Shown here: positions 53,023 through 61,983 of the stretch, piece by piece
Position numbering within the stretch: the first letter of the stretch is position 1
How the letters are laid out: the number at the start of each line of letters is the position of its first letter
NCBI GenBank assembly: GCA_001418405.1
Contig: LIQL01000039.1
Location: 1-64,000 of the forward strand
Source of the DNA: Streptomyces diastatochromogenes
GTDB taxonomy: Bacteria; Actinomycetota; Actinomycetes; Streptomycetales; Streptomycetaceae
DNA length: 64,000 nt
Direction: 5' to 3'
The notes under the pieces: generated by a model
What the model saw: the letters and a program-made list of their open reading frames with translations, nothing else
Databases searched by the model: none
What the model was told of the DNA's origin: nothing
Program-made: the position numbers and the translations under genes

Positions 53023-53661
53023 TCAGGCCGTCGTGGCCAGTGGCGCATGGGAGCTGGCTTCCCAGACGAAGTCGTCCAGGTCTCGGCAGGGACTGGCGGC
53101 GCCGGAGAGCACGAGGCGGTGGGATCCGGTGCCCTCGGCGGAGACGCCCACGTCCTTGGCGAGACCGCGGCGCTTGTACAGCGCGAGCTTGACGTGACCG
53201 GGGGCGCTGGCGAACTCGACGTACTTGCTGCCGAAGCTCTTGCCCACGCTCAGGCCCCGGTCCGCGTAGAACTGCTTGGTGGCCTTCACGTCGTCGACGC
53301 CCAACAGGAGCACGAACTCGTCGATGTCCCGGGTGACCGGGCCGGTGTCCTTCTTCGCCGCCGTCGCGATCTTCAGGATCGTGCCGTCCGGTGCCTGGAC
53401 AACGCCGCCGTAGCCCCACAGTGACTTCGAGGGGGTCTTGAGCGCGGTGGCCCCGGCGGCGAGCGCCTCGTCGACGAGGGCGTCGACGTTGCCCGGCTGG
53501 GACACCACCAGCGACAGTGCGAACCCGCGGAAGCCGGTCGTAGGGTCCCCGGCTGCCCGTAGGCGCAGGTGCGGCGAGTCGGGCCCGAGGACGGTGGAGT
53601 AGAAGCGGGTGGCGGCCGAGAGGTCGGCCACCTCCAAGGTGACGGTGTCGATGGAGTTCAT
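53023..53661 (-). CDS. Two-domain VOC/glyoxalase-like protein
   Basis: 212 residues with two VOC modules: MNSIDTVTLEVADLSAATRF, LRAAGDPTTGFRGFALSLVV, and the second starting RDIDEFVLLLGVDDVKATKQ then FYADRGLSVGKSFGSKYVEF. Metal-binding positions are only partly conserved, so a catalytic role is uncertain. ATG 53661. It is monocistronic, convergent with the dehydrogenase remnant. Confidence 0.82.
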   Translation of the reverse strand: MNSIDTVTLEVADLSAATRFYSTVLGPDSPHLRLRAAGDPTTGFRGFALSLVVSQPGNVDALVDEALAAGATALKTPSKSLWGYGGVVQAPDGTILKIATAAKKDTGPVTRDIDEFVLLLGVDDVKATKQFYADRGLSVGKSFGSKYVEFASAPGHVKLALYKRRGLAKDVGVSAEGTGSHRLVLSGAASPCRDLDDFVWEASSHAPLATTA

Positions 53662-53847
53662 GCCGTCGAGGTTAGGGCCGGCCGGGTGACCGGCGCTTCT
53701 TGAAAACTGACCGCTTCCGGATGCCGCACGGATGCCGCCTGGGAACGGAGCCAGCACGCCCGGCAGCCGTCCGGCGCGGCAGTGGGCCGGCGCGGCAGAT
53801 CGGACGACGGCGCCGCGGCCGGTCCGACGCGGGGCGTGACTGCGGAG

Positions 53848-54807
53848 CTACTTGGTTTCGACGTGCCCTACTGCGTCGGGGCCGCTCGTCAGTTCCTCAC
53901 AAGTGGTCTGCCAGATAAGGGAATCGGGGTGGAGTTGGGAGTGGAGGTAGGCCGCGGTGAGCTGGGCGAGGGCGGCGACGCGCGCCGGGTTCTCGTCGGT
54001 GGTCTCGGCGGCGTCGTATCCGGCGATCCCGCCGAGTCCGTGTTCCGCGTCGAAGAGGGTGAGCAGGGTTTTGGGGCCGGGAGCGAGGGTGTAGGGGTCG
54101 CTGTGCCAGGCCGGCCCCATGTCCGTGAAGTGCCGGGAGTCGTCCTTGTCGCCGGCGACGACCAGCGCGGGTGCGGTCATGGTGGAGAAGTCGACGGCCC
54201 CGACGATCGGCCACTGCGCGGCCATGGGCCCGTTGAAGACGTCGCCGCCTCTGCCGGGCGCGGCGAGCAGCACGCCCGTCTTGATCCGCGGCTCGACGAG
54301 GTGCGCCACGTTGCCGGTGTCGGGGTCGGTGAGCCCGGCACCGAGCAGGAGGGCGGCGGTGAAGCCACCGAGCGAGTGTCCGGCGAGGGCGATCTTGGCG
54401 TGGTCGATCCGCCCGGCGAGCTGCGGCACGGCGTTCTCGATCATGTCGAGCCGGTCGAGGACGTGGGTCATGTCCTCGGCGCGGGAGCGCCAGAAGTCGG
54501 GCCCGCCGGGGGCGTCGGCGACCAGGTGGGTCAGGGTGCTGGAGGTGAGGTGGGTGGGTTGGACGACGACGAATCCGTGTGCCGCCCAGAAGTTGGCGAG
54601 CGGCGCGTAGCCGTTGAGCGAGGAGAGGTTGTTCGAGGGGCCGTGGCCGTGGGAGAGGAGGATGACGGGGAGGTCGGTTCCGGTCGCGGGTGCGGAGACG
54701 CGTACTTGCAGATCGACGGGACGTCCGGGCACGGGCAGGACCACGGGGCTGAAGGACAGGACCGGCGCGGGCGCGCCGAAGGCGTCGGTGGTAGTGGGTG
54801 CGCTCAT
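53848..54807 (-). CDS. Alpha/beta hydrolase (chlorophyllase/PET-hydrolase-like fold)
   Basis: 319 residues. Nucleophile elbow GHSLGG near 150, oxyanion region LLSHGHGPSN near 50, Asp in VVAGDKDD and the catalytic His in DAEHGLGG (about 270). No signal peptide. ATG 54807 follows AAGGGAA. It is divergent from a TetR gene with a strong operator in between, so the pair is a substrate-inducible unit. Confidence 0.88.
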   Translation of the reverse strand: MSAPTTTDAFGAPAPVLSFSPVVLPVPGRPVDLQVRVSAPATGTDLPVILLSHGHGPSNNLSSLNGYAPLANFWAAHGFVVVQPTHLTSSTLTHLVADAPGGPDFWRSRAEDMTHVLDRLDMIENAVPQLAGRIDHAKIALAGHSLGGFTAALLLGAGLTDPDTGNVAHLVEPRIKTGVLLAAPGRGGDVFNGPMAAQWPIVGAVDFSTMTAPALVVAGDKDDSRHFTDMGPAWHSDPYTLAPGPKTLLTLFDAEHGLGGIAGYDAAETTDENPARVAALAQLTAAYLHSQLHPDSLIWQTTCEELTSGPDAVGHVETK

Positions 54808-54906
54808 GGTGTGGGTTCCCTTTCGGTGGCGCCGGCCGCCCGGCGGTCTCCTGCGGCCGGCGGGCGGGCAAGGCGGGGTCAGGGGCGTCCCGCTTCGGCT
54901 AAGCTG

Positions 54907-54951
54907 AAACGGAACGCTGCTCCATTTAGTATCCGGAGCGCTGTTCCGTTT
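54907..54951. promoter_or_regulatory. 17-bp inverted repeat, TetR operator
   Basis: Arms at 54907-54923 (AAACGGAACGCTGCTCC) and 54935-54951 match at 14 of 17 positions as inverted repeats around ATTTAGTATCC, an AT-rich centre that includes a likely -10 (TAGTAT). Lies in the divergent region between the hydrolase and the TetR gene. Confidence 0.7.
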
Positions 54952-54978
54952 TGTCAATCGGTGTTGAAGGAGAACGCG

Positions 54979-55575
54979 ATGGCCGCCGAGGGCCCTGCCG
55001 GGCAACCGCCGTCCCGAAGCAGGCGGGCCGACGCCCAGCGCAACCGGGAGGCGGTGCTCACAGCCGCGGCCGCGGTCTTCGTCACCGCCGGCGTCGACGC
55101 ACCGATCCGCCAGATCGCCGCCCGGGCAGGCGTCGGGATGGCCACGATCTACCGCCACTTCCCGACCAGGGCGGACCTCGTCACCGCCGTGTACCAGCAC
55201 CAGATCGAGGCATGCGCCGAAGCCGGCCCGAACTTGCTCGCCGAAGCCGACACGCCACTCGCCGCACTGCACCAATGGGTCGACCTCTTCGTCGACTTCC
55301 TCGTCACCAAGCACGGCCTCGCCGACGCCCTGCAGTCCGACAGCGACCGCTTCGCCGCACTGCACGCCTACTTCCTCGACCGCCTGCTGCCCGTGTGCGC
55401 CCAACTCCTCGACGCCGCGGTCGAGTCGGACGACATCAAGCCCGGCGTGCAGCCCTACGAGCTGATGCGCGGCATCGGCAACCTCTGTATCGGACGCGAC
55501 AACGACCCCCGGTACGACCCCCGACGCCTGGTCGCCCTCCTCCTCCAGGGACTCCAACGACCGCAGACGTCCTGA
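54979..55575 (+). CDS. TetR-family regulator of the divergent hydrolase
   Basis: 198 residues. DNA-binding domain at 15-62: RADAQRNREAVLTAAAAVFV, then IRQIAARAGVGMATIYRHFP. C-terminal SbtR-like domain with ALHQWVDLFVDFLVTKHGL. ATG 54979 follows AAGGAG by 6 bases. Paralogue of the regulator at 27032. Confidence 0.9.
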   Translation: MAAEGPAGQPPSRSRRADAQRNREAVLTAAAAVFVTAGVDAPIRQIAARAGVGMATIYRHFPTRADLVTAVYQHQIEACAEAGPNLLAEADTPLAALHQWVDLFVDFLVTKHGLADALQSDSDRFAALHAYFLDRLLPVCAQLLDAAVESDDIKPGVQPYELMRGIGNLCIGRDNDPRYDPRRLVALLLQGLQRPQTS

Positions 55576-55909
55576 TGCCCCTGAATCGCCACCGCCTGAC
55601 AACGAGGCAGACGCCGGCCAGCAACGGCGCCCCTGAGCTGGTGTTGCCACTTCCCGTGGACGTCGAAAACGCCATCACCAGGACAAGTAGGTTGGCGCGT
55701 AACGGCTTTGGCGACTGCGGGAGTTCGCTGTCCCGATCGGCTGCCTGGCGGAGTGGGGTTGGGCCCCGGTGAAGGTGGGGGAGGAGGTGCCTGGCCTGGT
55801 CGTCGGTCCACGTCGGTCCACGTCGGTCCAGGTCGGTACGGGGCGGGGCCACGAAGCGGCCGCGCGCACCGCGTGCGGAACGCGGCCGAGGAGGGTTCCG
55901 TGACGCACC
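55576..55909. other. Intergenic region with tandem decamers
   Basis: 334 bases without a gene. Three perfect 10-base units CGTCGGTCCA and a fourth variant occupy 55801-55840, a short array like the one at 49781. Confidence 0.4.
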
Positions 55910-56605
55910 CTAATAGCGAGTGATCGCGGTGGGCCCGGAGGCGGTCCCGATCGCGATGTGCGGCCGCTGCCGGGGCTCGATCCAGGCCAGGATCCGGCGC
56001 ACTGCGTCCGCGGGCGCGGAGACGCATCCAGCCGTCGCCGCACGCCCGTTGACGTGCAGAAAGATGCCCGCGCCCCGGCCGCGAACCGGCTTCTCGTAGT
56101 TGAAGCCGATGACGAGCGCGTGCGCGTACTGGGTGCCGTAGTCGGCGAGGTGCTCCGCCTCGGCGGCACGACAGTCGGCGGGCAGCGGCTCGGCCCAGCG
56201 GTTGTAGTCGCGCGAGTGCTCGTCCTGGCACCACCAGGAGTTCCGGTTCACCCGGCGGTACGACACCGAGGTCCCGCTCGGCGCGGCCTTGATCCCGAAG
56301 CCGTAGGGAAGGTCGTACAGCCCGGTGGGGGTGGTGTCGGTGCCCTGAACGCGCTTGCTGCCCTCCACGAGACCCTTCGCTCCGAACCGGGCGGGCGCGC
56401 CGCCGACCATGACCCACCTGCCGCCCTGCCGGTCCCACCAGGTCAGTGCCCCTGTCGTGGCATCGGTGCGGGGCGCGACGGCGATGATCAGCTGACTGCC
56501 CCCGCCGGTCTCGGCCAGCCGGTCCGGCAGCGGCGGACCGCTGCCGAGCGGGGGCAGGGAGAGCAGGACGGCTGAGAGCGCGACAACGGCAGGTACGACG
56601 GCCAC
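55910..56605 (-). CDS. L,D-transpeptidase (YkuD) family protein
   Basis: 231 residues. Signal-type hydrophobic N-terminus. The catalytic motif HxnG...(S/T)xGC(V/I) is IFLHVNGRAATAGCVSAP near 195-212 (His and Cys). Upstream TPTGLYDLPYGFGI is the usual YkuD entry strand. These enzymes make 3-3 peptidoglycan crosslinks or act as carboxypeptidases in Streptomyces. GTG 56605 follows AGGGGG. The end of the gene is at 55910, overlapping no other gene. Confidence 0.88.
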   Translation of the reverse strand: MAVVPAVVALSAVLLSLPPLGSGPPLPDRLAETGGGSQLIIAVAPRTDATTGALTWWDRQGGRWVMVGGAPARFGAKGLVEGSKRVQGTDTTPTGLYDLPYGFGIKAAPSGTSVSYRRVNRNSWWCQDEHSRDYNRWAEPLPADCRAAEAEHLADYGTQYAHALVIGFNYEKPVRGRGAGIFLHVNGRAATAGCVSAPADAVRRILAWIEPRQRPHIAIGTASGPTAITRY

Positions 56606-56987
56606 GGCAACCCCCTAAGGGAGAGGGACGGTTGCTCAGAAGTTACTGGGCGGCGACGAAAGAGGCAGCCCGGCAGGGCCGTCGCTGGTCCCCGTGCGAG
56701 GCGATGTGGTCCTTCTCGGTGAAGCACGCGCTCAGCGTGTCGCCGTACTCGTGCGGGAGGTGCGTGCAGTGCAGGTCGCGATCTTCGTCGTACGGCATGA
56801 CGGACAACCCGTGGGAGCGGGGGCGCGGACGAGACGGATATGCCTGGCCAGATGGATCGCAGGCCGGTGGCTCATGGTGCGTCTCTGGCTTGCCCGCTGC
56901 GAGTACGAAGCCCGGCGGACGGCAGTTTCCGTCGGCGGTGAGATGGATCTTGAGTTCAGACGAGCACGAGCACGAGCACGAGCACGA
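56606..56987. other. Intergenic region with a doubtful small ORF and a hexamer repeat
   Basis: 382 bases. A minus-strand frame at 56643-56798 reads MPYDEDRDLHCTHLPHEYGD, then SACFTEKDHIASHGDQRRP (51 residues), protein-like with Cys/His but no ribosome binding site, possibly a remnant. Four GAGCAC units lie at 56962-56985, directly at the 3' end of the following gene. Confidence 0.35.
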
Positions 56988-57599
56988 TCACGCTCGCTCG
57001 GCGGACCGTTGCTTCCGGGCCTCCAACGCCGAGACGCCAACGAGAAGCAGGATCGCTGCTACCGCCAGAATGCGTGTGACACTCCAGGTCGCTCCCACCA
57101 GCGCCTCCTGGACGTCTGCCTCTGCTGACAGCCGCATGGAAGTTTCCACGAGAGCCACCGCTGGAACCAGGATCCTGAAAGGCAGCCGGTAGTGGCCGGT
57201 ACGTGCGAAGTATCCGGCTATTCCGCAAAGAGATCCGAGGAGGAGAGCGAAGAAGAACCACACGGCGAGCATGGAGAGAAAATCGCTCCAGGCGAAAACG
57301 GTAGGCCCAGCCGGTTCTTCATAACTGGCTTGCGTAAAGTCACCTTGAGTGGCCTTCGTTAGATAGTAGGCCGAAACTGTCACCCATAGTGAAACTATGG
57401 ACAGGGTGACGGCTTGTACCTTGGTCTTGGCTAGAAGCCCGGACGAGAACCCCAGCAGCGCGTATGTCCAGCCCGCGACCAGGATCACGCTTGCGGCATG
57501 AGCTACCGGCCCGCCCGCCTTTTCGAGGACCGGACCGGATATTCCAACCAGCAAACCGCCTGCAAGGGGAATCAATAAAGTCGAGAATGATGAGCGCAC
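56988..57599 (-). CDS. Small multi-pass membrane protein (DUF6518-like)
   Basis: 203 residues with about six helices (residues 5-24, 32-52, 62-80, 105-130, 140-155 and 172-192). Lower G+C than its neighbours. It resembles a small actinobacterial membrane family of unknown function; I use DUF6518 only as a likely label. GTG 57599. No operon partner downstream. Confidence 0.6.
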   Translation of the reverse strand: MRSSFSTLLIPLAGGLLVGISGPVLEKAGGPVAHAASVILVAGWTYALLGFSSGLLAKTKVQAVTLSIVSLWVTVSAYYLTKATQGDFTQASYEEPAGPTVFAWSDFLSMLAVWFFFALLLGSLCGIAGYFARTGHYRLPFRILVPAVALVETSMRLSAEADVQEALVGATWSVTRILAVAAILLLVGVSALEARKQRSAERA

Positions 57600-57720
57600 G
57601 TAGAAATCCTCGATGCTTGGGTGATTTGGCTGGCATCTTACTGGTGTCCGTCATGCTCCCTTGCGGGAAGTTGGAAAATGCGGACGACCTGGCCATTTTT
57701 CGTTGCCAAGGGGTGGCCTG

Positions 57721-57912
57721 TTATCGGTCGCAGGTGATCTGGTCCGCGGTGGTTGCTGCAACCTGGGCCGACCAGAACGAGTGAGACGTGAGGATGCCGA
57801 GCATCTCGTTTGAACCGGGCCCCAGGAAGGCGGATGCCTGTTGCCATCTCAGTTGATGTGGTCCATCTGGGGTTTCGAACTGACACACCACCTGAATGGT
57901 CAGCCATCCCAT
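57721..57912 (-). CDS. Small hypothetical protein, 63 residues
   Basis: Starts 3 bases after the SnoaL-like gene's stop. It reads MGWLTIQVVCQFETPDGPHQ then LRWQQASAFLGPGSNEMLGI. AAGG lies before the ATG at 57912. It is protein-like, and could be the N-terminal remnant of a larger protein; function unknown. Confidence 0.45.
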   Translation of the reverse strand: MGWLTIQVVCQFETPDGPHQLRWQQASAFLGPGSNEMLGILTSHSFWSAQVAATTADQITCDR

Positions 57913-57915
57913 GCC

Positions 57916-58371
57916 TTACATCTGGTCGGTGTTCCGCAGTTGCTCGAACAGTTGGGGTAGCCGCCCGAAGCCGGCTGAGAGCCTCAGAACGTCGGCGTAA
58001 TCCCGCACGTGGACAATTTGTGATCCGCGGGCCCGCAGGAAAAGTACGAACCCTGATGCGAAAGTCTCTCCTGTGGCGTGGTTGACAGCGTCAAACTCGT
58101 GCTCGGCGATGATCAGCTCCGGGTCCGACGTGTCGTGCACCCGCACGTCGGGGAACCCGACCACTGGTGACGGATGCGGCGAAGCCCAAGCCCGGGTGAA
58201 ACCTGCACGGATCTGTTCGCGCCCCTCGTAGCGGGATGCCTCGCGCTGCGGGGCAAGGAAGGGAAACTCATAGACGGCGTCCTCGGCGAACAGGTCAGCC
58301 AGCGCATCTGGCGAGAAGTCCAGCATCGCCTGCTGAAAGCGTTCGAGTAACTGCCTCGGTGTCTGCGGCAC
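57916..58371 (-). CDS. SnoaL-like / NTF2-fold protein
   Basis: 151 residues. MPQTPRQLLERFQQAMLDFS then PDALADLFAEDAVYEFPFLA, YEGREQIRAGFTRAW and the final strand FVLFLRARGSQIVHVRDYAD are the cone-shaped alpha+beta barrel of the SnoaL-like family (cyclase, hydroxylase or isomerase-type activity in natural-product and other pathways). GTG 58371 is chosen since GGAGG lies 6 bases upstream. Followed closely by the 63-residue ORF. Confidence 0.8.
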   Translation of the reverse strand: MPQTPRQLLERFQQAMLDFSPDALADLFAEDAVYEFPFLAPQREASRYEGREQIRAGFTRAWASPHPSPVVGFPDVRVHDTSDPELIIAEHEFDAVNHATGETFASGFVLFLRARGSQIVHVRDYADVLRLSAGFGRLPQLFEQLRNTDQM

Positions 58372-58507
58372 GGTTCCTCCATCTCTGGCTCTGGCGAGCG
58401 CGTGAAACAGTACGGCCCAGCCGCTCTCGGCGCAGGCGAATCTCCGCTGCACCCCAGCCGGTCGCGCGGCATGGTGGTCAGACCTCACAAGACACCCAAC
58501 CCAGCCC

Positions 58508-60085
58508 TCACCACGTCCTCTCGTAGACCGTCACCCGGCGTCCCCCGGCCTCGCCGAAGGTGATGAGGGTGAAGTGCTGGGCGAGGGTGGTGAGTTTGGT
58601 CAGGTCGCGAGGCGTCGACGTCTCCGGGGAGGAACTGCTGTCGCTGACCACCACGATGCGCTTGTGGGTCAGCATGGCGGCGCGTATGCGTTCGGGTACG
58701 GCCTCTACGCCAAACAGTGTTCCGGAAGCGACCGGGCCCTTGGCCAGCGCGAGATCGTCGAGCCCGCTGAACGAGGACGGTGTGACGAGTGCGGCGTCAC
58801 GCCGCTGGTCGGGTATGAACACGACGCCATCACCTGTGCCGGCCAGCGCCGCGACCTTGTCGGCGGCAACCCGCACATCGTCCGTCCGGCTCTTCGGCGC
58901 CCGAAGGCCCAACTCCAAGGGCAACAGTGCCAGGAACACGACCGCCACGACCCCGGCGAGCAGCGTCTCGCCACGCACCCGTCCCCAGCGACGGCCGCGG
59001 GCCCGGCCGTACGACAGCACCGCCTGCACCGCCCGGGCGACGGCGGGACCGACGAGCAGCGACAGCCCGATGTATGCAAAGAGTACGTAGCGGTCGACAT
59101 AGAGCGGCTTGACGAGCCAGGAGGCCAGCAGCAGCCCGAGTTGCGGGACGGCGAGCAGCGGCAGCCCCACCGAGACCGGCGACGGAACGGTACGCGCGCC
59201 GCGCGGCACGCGGGCACATACCAGGGCGACGACCAGCATCGCGGTCACCCCCAGCAAGCTGGCGGCCGAGACTGACGGTATCCATGCCACCTGCTTCGCC
59301 TGCAGACGGCTGGCGAGTGCGAGTGGGAGCGTTCCCGCCACGATCACGGCTGCTGTCACCAACCACCTTGTCAGCAAAGCACGTTGGCTGCCGCGCCTGC
59401 AGATCAGGACGGTCGCGCCGTGAGCCGCCAACGCGAAGAGTGAGAACCAGTTGAGCAGTGCGGTAGCGAGCATGACCGCCGTATAGGCACCCCAGCGCCA
59501 CGCCCATGCGGTTTTGCGCCCACGCCCGTCGCGCGGCGCGGTGTTCCCGGCAGGGCCCGCCGGGAACACCGCGCCGACCAGCAGCCAGGTTGCCACCGCC
59601 ACTCCGGCAGCCACCAGCGCAAACGAGCGCCCCTCCTGCGCGTACCGCTGCATCACCGGCAGCAAGGCCAGCACCAGACCTGCCGAGAGGCCGCCCATGG
59701 GGCCAGCGAGCCTGCGGCCGATTGCCGCGGTCGTCGCCGCAGCGATGAGTGCACCCAGCACCGAGGGCAGCCGCAGCCCTGCCAGGTTTGCTCCGAAGAC
59801 CTCGAACACGGTGTGTATCAGCAGGTAGTAGAGGCCGTGGACGATATCCACCTGCCCGGTCATGTGCCAGATCTCGGGTATAGACCGCTGGGCCACCTCC
59901 CATGTCGCGGCCTCGTCCCGCCATATGGCGCCCTGGCGGGGTAGCCCCCACAAGCCGAGTGCGAGTGCTAGCAGAGCGGGCGCCCCGGAAACCAGCCAGG
60001 TCGTCCACAAGTGCGCTCCGGCGCGGGCCGGGGTGGCTCTTCGCTCGCCGACGGCGAGCGCTGTGGAGTCAAGATCAACGGACAT
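58508..60085 (-). CDS. GT39-like membrane glycosyltransferase
   Basis: 525 residues with about ten helices. The first extracytoplasmic loop carries the acidic catalytic pattern WRDEAATWEVAQRSIPEIWH, typical of lipid-linked-sugar transferases (protein mannosyltransferase/ArnT type). The C-terminal 130 residues are a soluble domain. ATG 60085 is preferred over 60100, since the palindrome TATACAT-TCG-ATGTATA lies over the latter. Confidence 0.78.
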   Translation of the reverse strand: MSVDLDSTALAVGERRATPARAGAHLWTTWLVSGAPALLALALGLWGLPRQGAIWRDEAATWEVAQRSIPEIWHMTGQVDIVHGLYYLLIHTVFEVFGANLAGLRLPSVLGALIAAATTAAIGRRLAGPMGGLSAGLVLALLPVMQRYAQEGRSFALVAAGVAVATWLLVGAVFPAGPAGNTAPRDGRGRKTAWAWRWGAYTAVMLATALLNWFSLFALAAHGATVLICRRGSQRALLTRWLVTAAVIVAGTLPLALASRLQAKQVAWIPSVSAASLLGVTAMLVVALVCARVPRGARTVPSPVSVGLPLLAVPQLGLLLASWLVKPLYVDRYVLFAYIGLSLLVGPAVARAVQAVLSYGRARGRRWGRVRGETLLAGVVAVVFLALLPLELGLRAPKSRTDDVRVAADKVAALAGTGDGVVFIPDQRRDAALVTPSSFSGLDDLALAKGPVASGTLFGVEAVPERIRAAMLTHKRIVVVSDSSSSPETSTPRDLTKLTTLAQHFTLITFGEAGGRRVTVYERTW

Positions 60086-60093
60086 GTCGCGAA

Positions 60094-60110
60094 TATACAT
60101 TCGATGTATA
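60094..60110. promoter_or_regulatory. TATACAT palindrome ahead of the glycosyltransferase
   Basis: TATACAT-TCG-ATGTATA, perfect 7+3+7, 9 bases upstream of the chosen ATG, overlapping the likely -10 element. An operator in that position would block transcription directly. Confidence 0.5.
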
Positions 60111-60203
60111 CGCTCAATTTGTCGGTCCCGCGTGGCTGGGATCTGTTACGAAAGTGGATCTCGGTGAACGTCGCCTCCACGGTCTGCCGGGCCTACCCGC
60201 CCC

Positions 60204-60411
60204 CGCCGGGGTGGGCTGGCGGCCGAGATCCATCTCGGCGTCGAGCAGCGGCACAAGCGTCTGCCTATCGTGGGGCACTGCCGGCCAGTGGTGTGACTCC
60301 CCGCAGTTCAACCGGTGTTGGAAGCTCAGGTGCGCCGACCGGGAGTCGGGCGGCCTCGCAAGCGCCCGCGCCGCGTGCAGGCCGACAAGACTCGCGGCTC
60401 CCGGCGCAACA
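60204..60411 (+). pseudogene. IS5-type transposase remnant
   Basis: Pieces in three frames read AAEIHLGVEQRHKRLPIV, then TAGQWCDSPQFN, then GVGRPRKRPRRVQADKTRGS. This is the central part of an IS5-group DDE transposase (TKIHL...GDSPQF...GRPRxRPxRVxADK) with at least two frameshifts. It is joined directly to the terpene synthase fragment. Confidence 0.75.
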
Positions 60412-60659
60412 ACGACATCGTGTCGGTGGAGAAGGGGGAAGCTGTCGGCGACATCAACCTGGTGCTCCTGCTCCAAGGCGAGCGCCGATGCTCGCGCACC
60501 GCGGCCCTGAAGCTGATGTGCACGATGGTCGAGGAGCGCACAAACCGGTTCATTGCACTGGAGCGGGGACTGCCGGCCCTCGCCGAGAGCCTTAATGAGG
60601 GGGGCTGGGTCGGGCGCCTGGCGCACATTGGTGAAATTGCACCCATTTGGGTGGCCTGA
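60412..60659 (+). pseudogene. C-terminal remnant of a class I terpene synthase
   Basis: NDIVSVEKGEAVGDINLVLL is the NSE metal-binding motif of bacterial terpene synthases (NDxxSxxxE) with the last acidic residue changed to Gly, followed by TMVEERTNRFIALERGLPAL, the usual last helix. The rest of the gene (catalytic DDxxD part) is absent, replaced by the IS5 remnant. Open frame but not functional. Confidence 0.7.
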
Positions 60660-60696
60660 ACGCGTAGTGGGCCTCAAATCTGATGGAGGCCAAGCA

Positions 60697-61128
60697 GTGC
60701 GGCTTGTCTGCCGAAACTTTGGACTGTCGGACCTACCGCGACGCGGTCTCACCCCGCAGGAAGCTCCCCTGGCGGTGCTTCTCCTCGACATCGAGGCAGA
60801 GCTGTCCATCTGGGAAGAGGGGCAGATGGTGTGGTCCGAGGAGGCGTTCCCCGTGGCCGAACTGGCCTACCATCTGGCGCTCTGGCTCCAGTCTTCGAAC
60901 GCAGGCCAGGAGGACTTCGAACTCGACTCGATGCAGGCGGAGGAGGGGCTGATCCGCATTGTGTGCTCAGGCGAGGGCTGGCGGGTTGGCTCCATCTGCA
61001 CGCCAGATTTCTGGTCTTCACCCGTGGCCTGGGACGTTCTTGTGGCGGAGATCCGGCAGTTCGACAGCTCCGTGCGCGAGGGAATCACCGCTTTGGGTAT
61101 CGACCCGGCCTTCATCCCGGAGGTCTGA
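60697..61128 (+). CDS. DUF7878-like protein
   Basis: 143 residues. Begins MRLVCRNFGLSDLP then LAVLLLDIEAELSIWEEGQM and VAELAYHLALWLQSSN; mixed alpha-beta, acidic, cytoplasmic. It resembles a Streptomyces family of unknown function; the label is tentative. GTG 60697 follows GGAGG by 7 bases. It lies between two different IS remnants. Confidence 0.65.
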   Translation: MRLVCRNFGLSDLPRRGLTPQEAPLAVLLLDIEAELSIWEEGQMVWSEEAFPVAELAYHLALWLQSSNAGQEDFELDSMQAEEGLIRIVCSGEGWRVGSICTPDFWSSPVAWDVLVAEIRQFDSSVREGITALGIDPAFIPEV

Positions 61129-61172
61129 CGCATGTTCCGGCCCAGTCGGGCCGGGAATGGGATGATCACGGC

Positions 61173-61475
61173 GTGGCTGGAGTGACCACGGCATCGGAAC
61201 CGTCCTGGATATCGCCGTTCACCGGGCTGAGTGCGCGCTGTTTCGGCAAGTCGGTGACCATGCTTCGGCGCGAAGGAGCGGACACAGTAAGGCGGGCCCG
61301 ACCATGGAGCCTTCCGCTGGAAGACCGAGTCCTGCTGGTCGCCGCCTACTCGCGTACCAACCTGACGCTGCGCGAGCTCGCTCCGCTCTTCGGCGTCTCG
61401 AAGTCCGCGGCCGACCGCATCGTCGATCACCTCGGACCTCTGCTCGCGCTGCGTCCTGCAAGCGGTTCCGAAAGG
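61173..61475 (+). pseudogene. N-terminal part of an IS5/DDE_4-type transposase
   Basis: LEDRVLLVAAYSRTNLTLRELAPLFGVSKSAADRIVDHLG-type sequence is the helix-turn-helix of a DDE_Tnp_4 transposase; after LLALRPASGSERG the reading continues into unrelated sequence antisense to the VOC gene. The catalytic domain is lost. A different family from the remnant at 60204. Confidence 0.75.
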
Positions 61476-61548
61476 GGTAACTCCCGCCCCATACGAGCCC
61501 AGGGAGGTCCAAGGAGGTGGCTCCCCGCCTCCTTGGCTCGGAGAGTGT

Positions 61549-61983
61549 TCAGTCGATGCAGAACTCGTTGCCCTCGATGTCCAGCATCGGAATGCACGAC
61601 TCGTTTTCCTCATCGGCGTACAGCGTTTGCACGTGGGTCGCACCGAGCGCGACCAGTCGTGCGCACTCGGCTTCGAGCGTGGCGAGGCGCTCGTCCCCCA
61701 CGAGCCCGGTGCCGACCCGGACGTCGAGATGCACCCGATTCTTAACGATCTTTCCTTCGGGGACACGCTGGAAGTACAGGCGCGGGCCCACGCCTGAGGG
61801 ATCACCGCAGGCGAACCATGATCCCTGCTTCTCAGGAGGCAGGGTGCGGTTGAAATCGTCCCAGGTGGTGAACCCCTCCGGTGGCGGCGGTATGACGTAC
61901 CCCAACACTTCACACCAGAAGCGAGCGAGGCGCTCAGGTTCTGCGCAGTCAAAAGTCACTTGGAACTTCTTGATCTCTGACAT
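61549..61983 (-). CDS. VOC/glyoxalase-like protein
   Basis: 144 residues. MSEIKKFQVTFDCAEPERLA then WCEVLGYVIPPPPEGFTTWD, PRLYFQRVPEGKIVKNRVHL and LDIEGNEFCID fit a single VOC domain of the type found in Streptomyces. ATG 61983 is preferred over an upstream start at 62022. It is not the same gene as that cut at 23008. Confidence 0.85.
   Translation of the reverse strand: MSEIKKFQVTFDCAEPERLARFWCEVLGYVIPPPPEGFTTWDDFNRTLPPEKQGSWFACGDPSGVGPRLYFQRVPEGKIVKNRVHLDVRVGTGLVGDERLATLEAECARLVALGATHVQTLYADEENESCIPMLDIEGNEFCID

Noticed and set aside
60204-61475. A single IS5 element broken in two
   Set aside because: The two remnants belong to different transposase groups (TKIHL/GRPRxRP type versus HTH_Tnp_4 type), so they are separate insertions.
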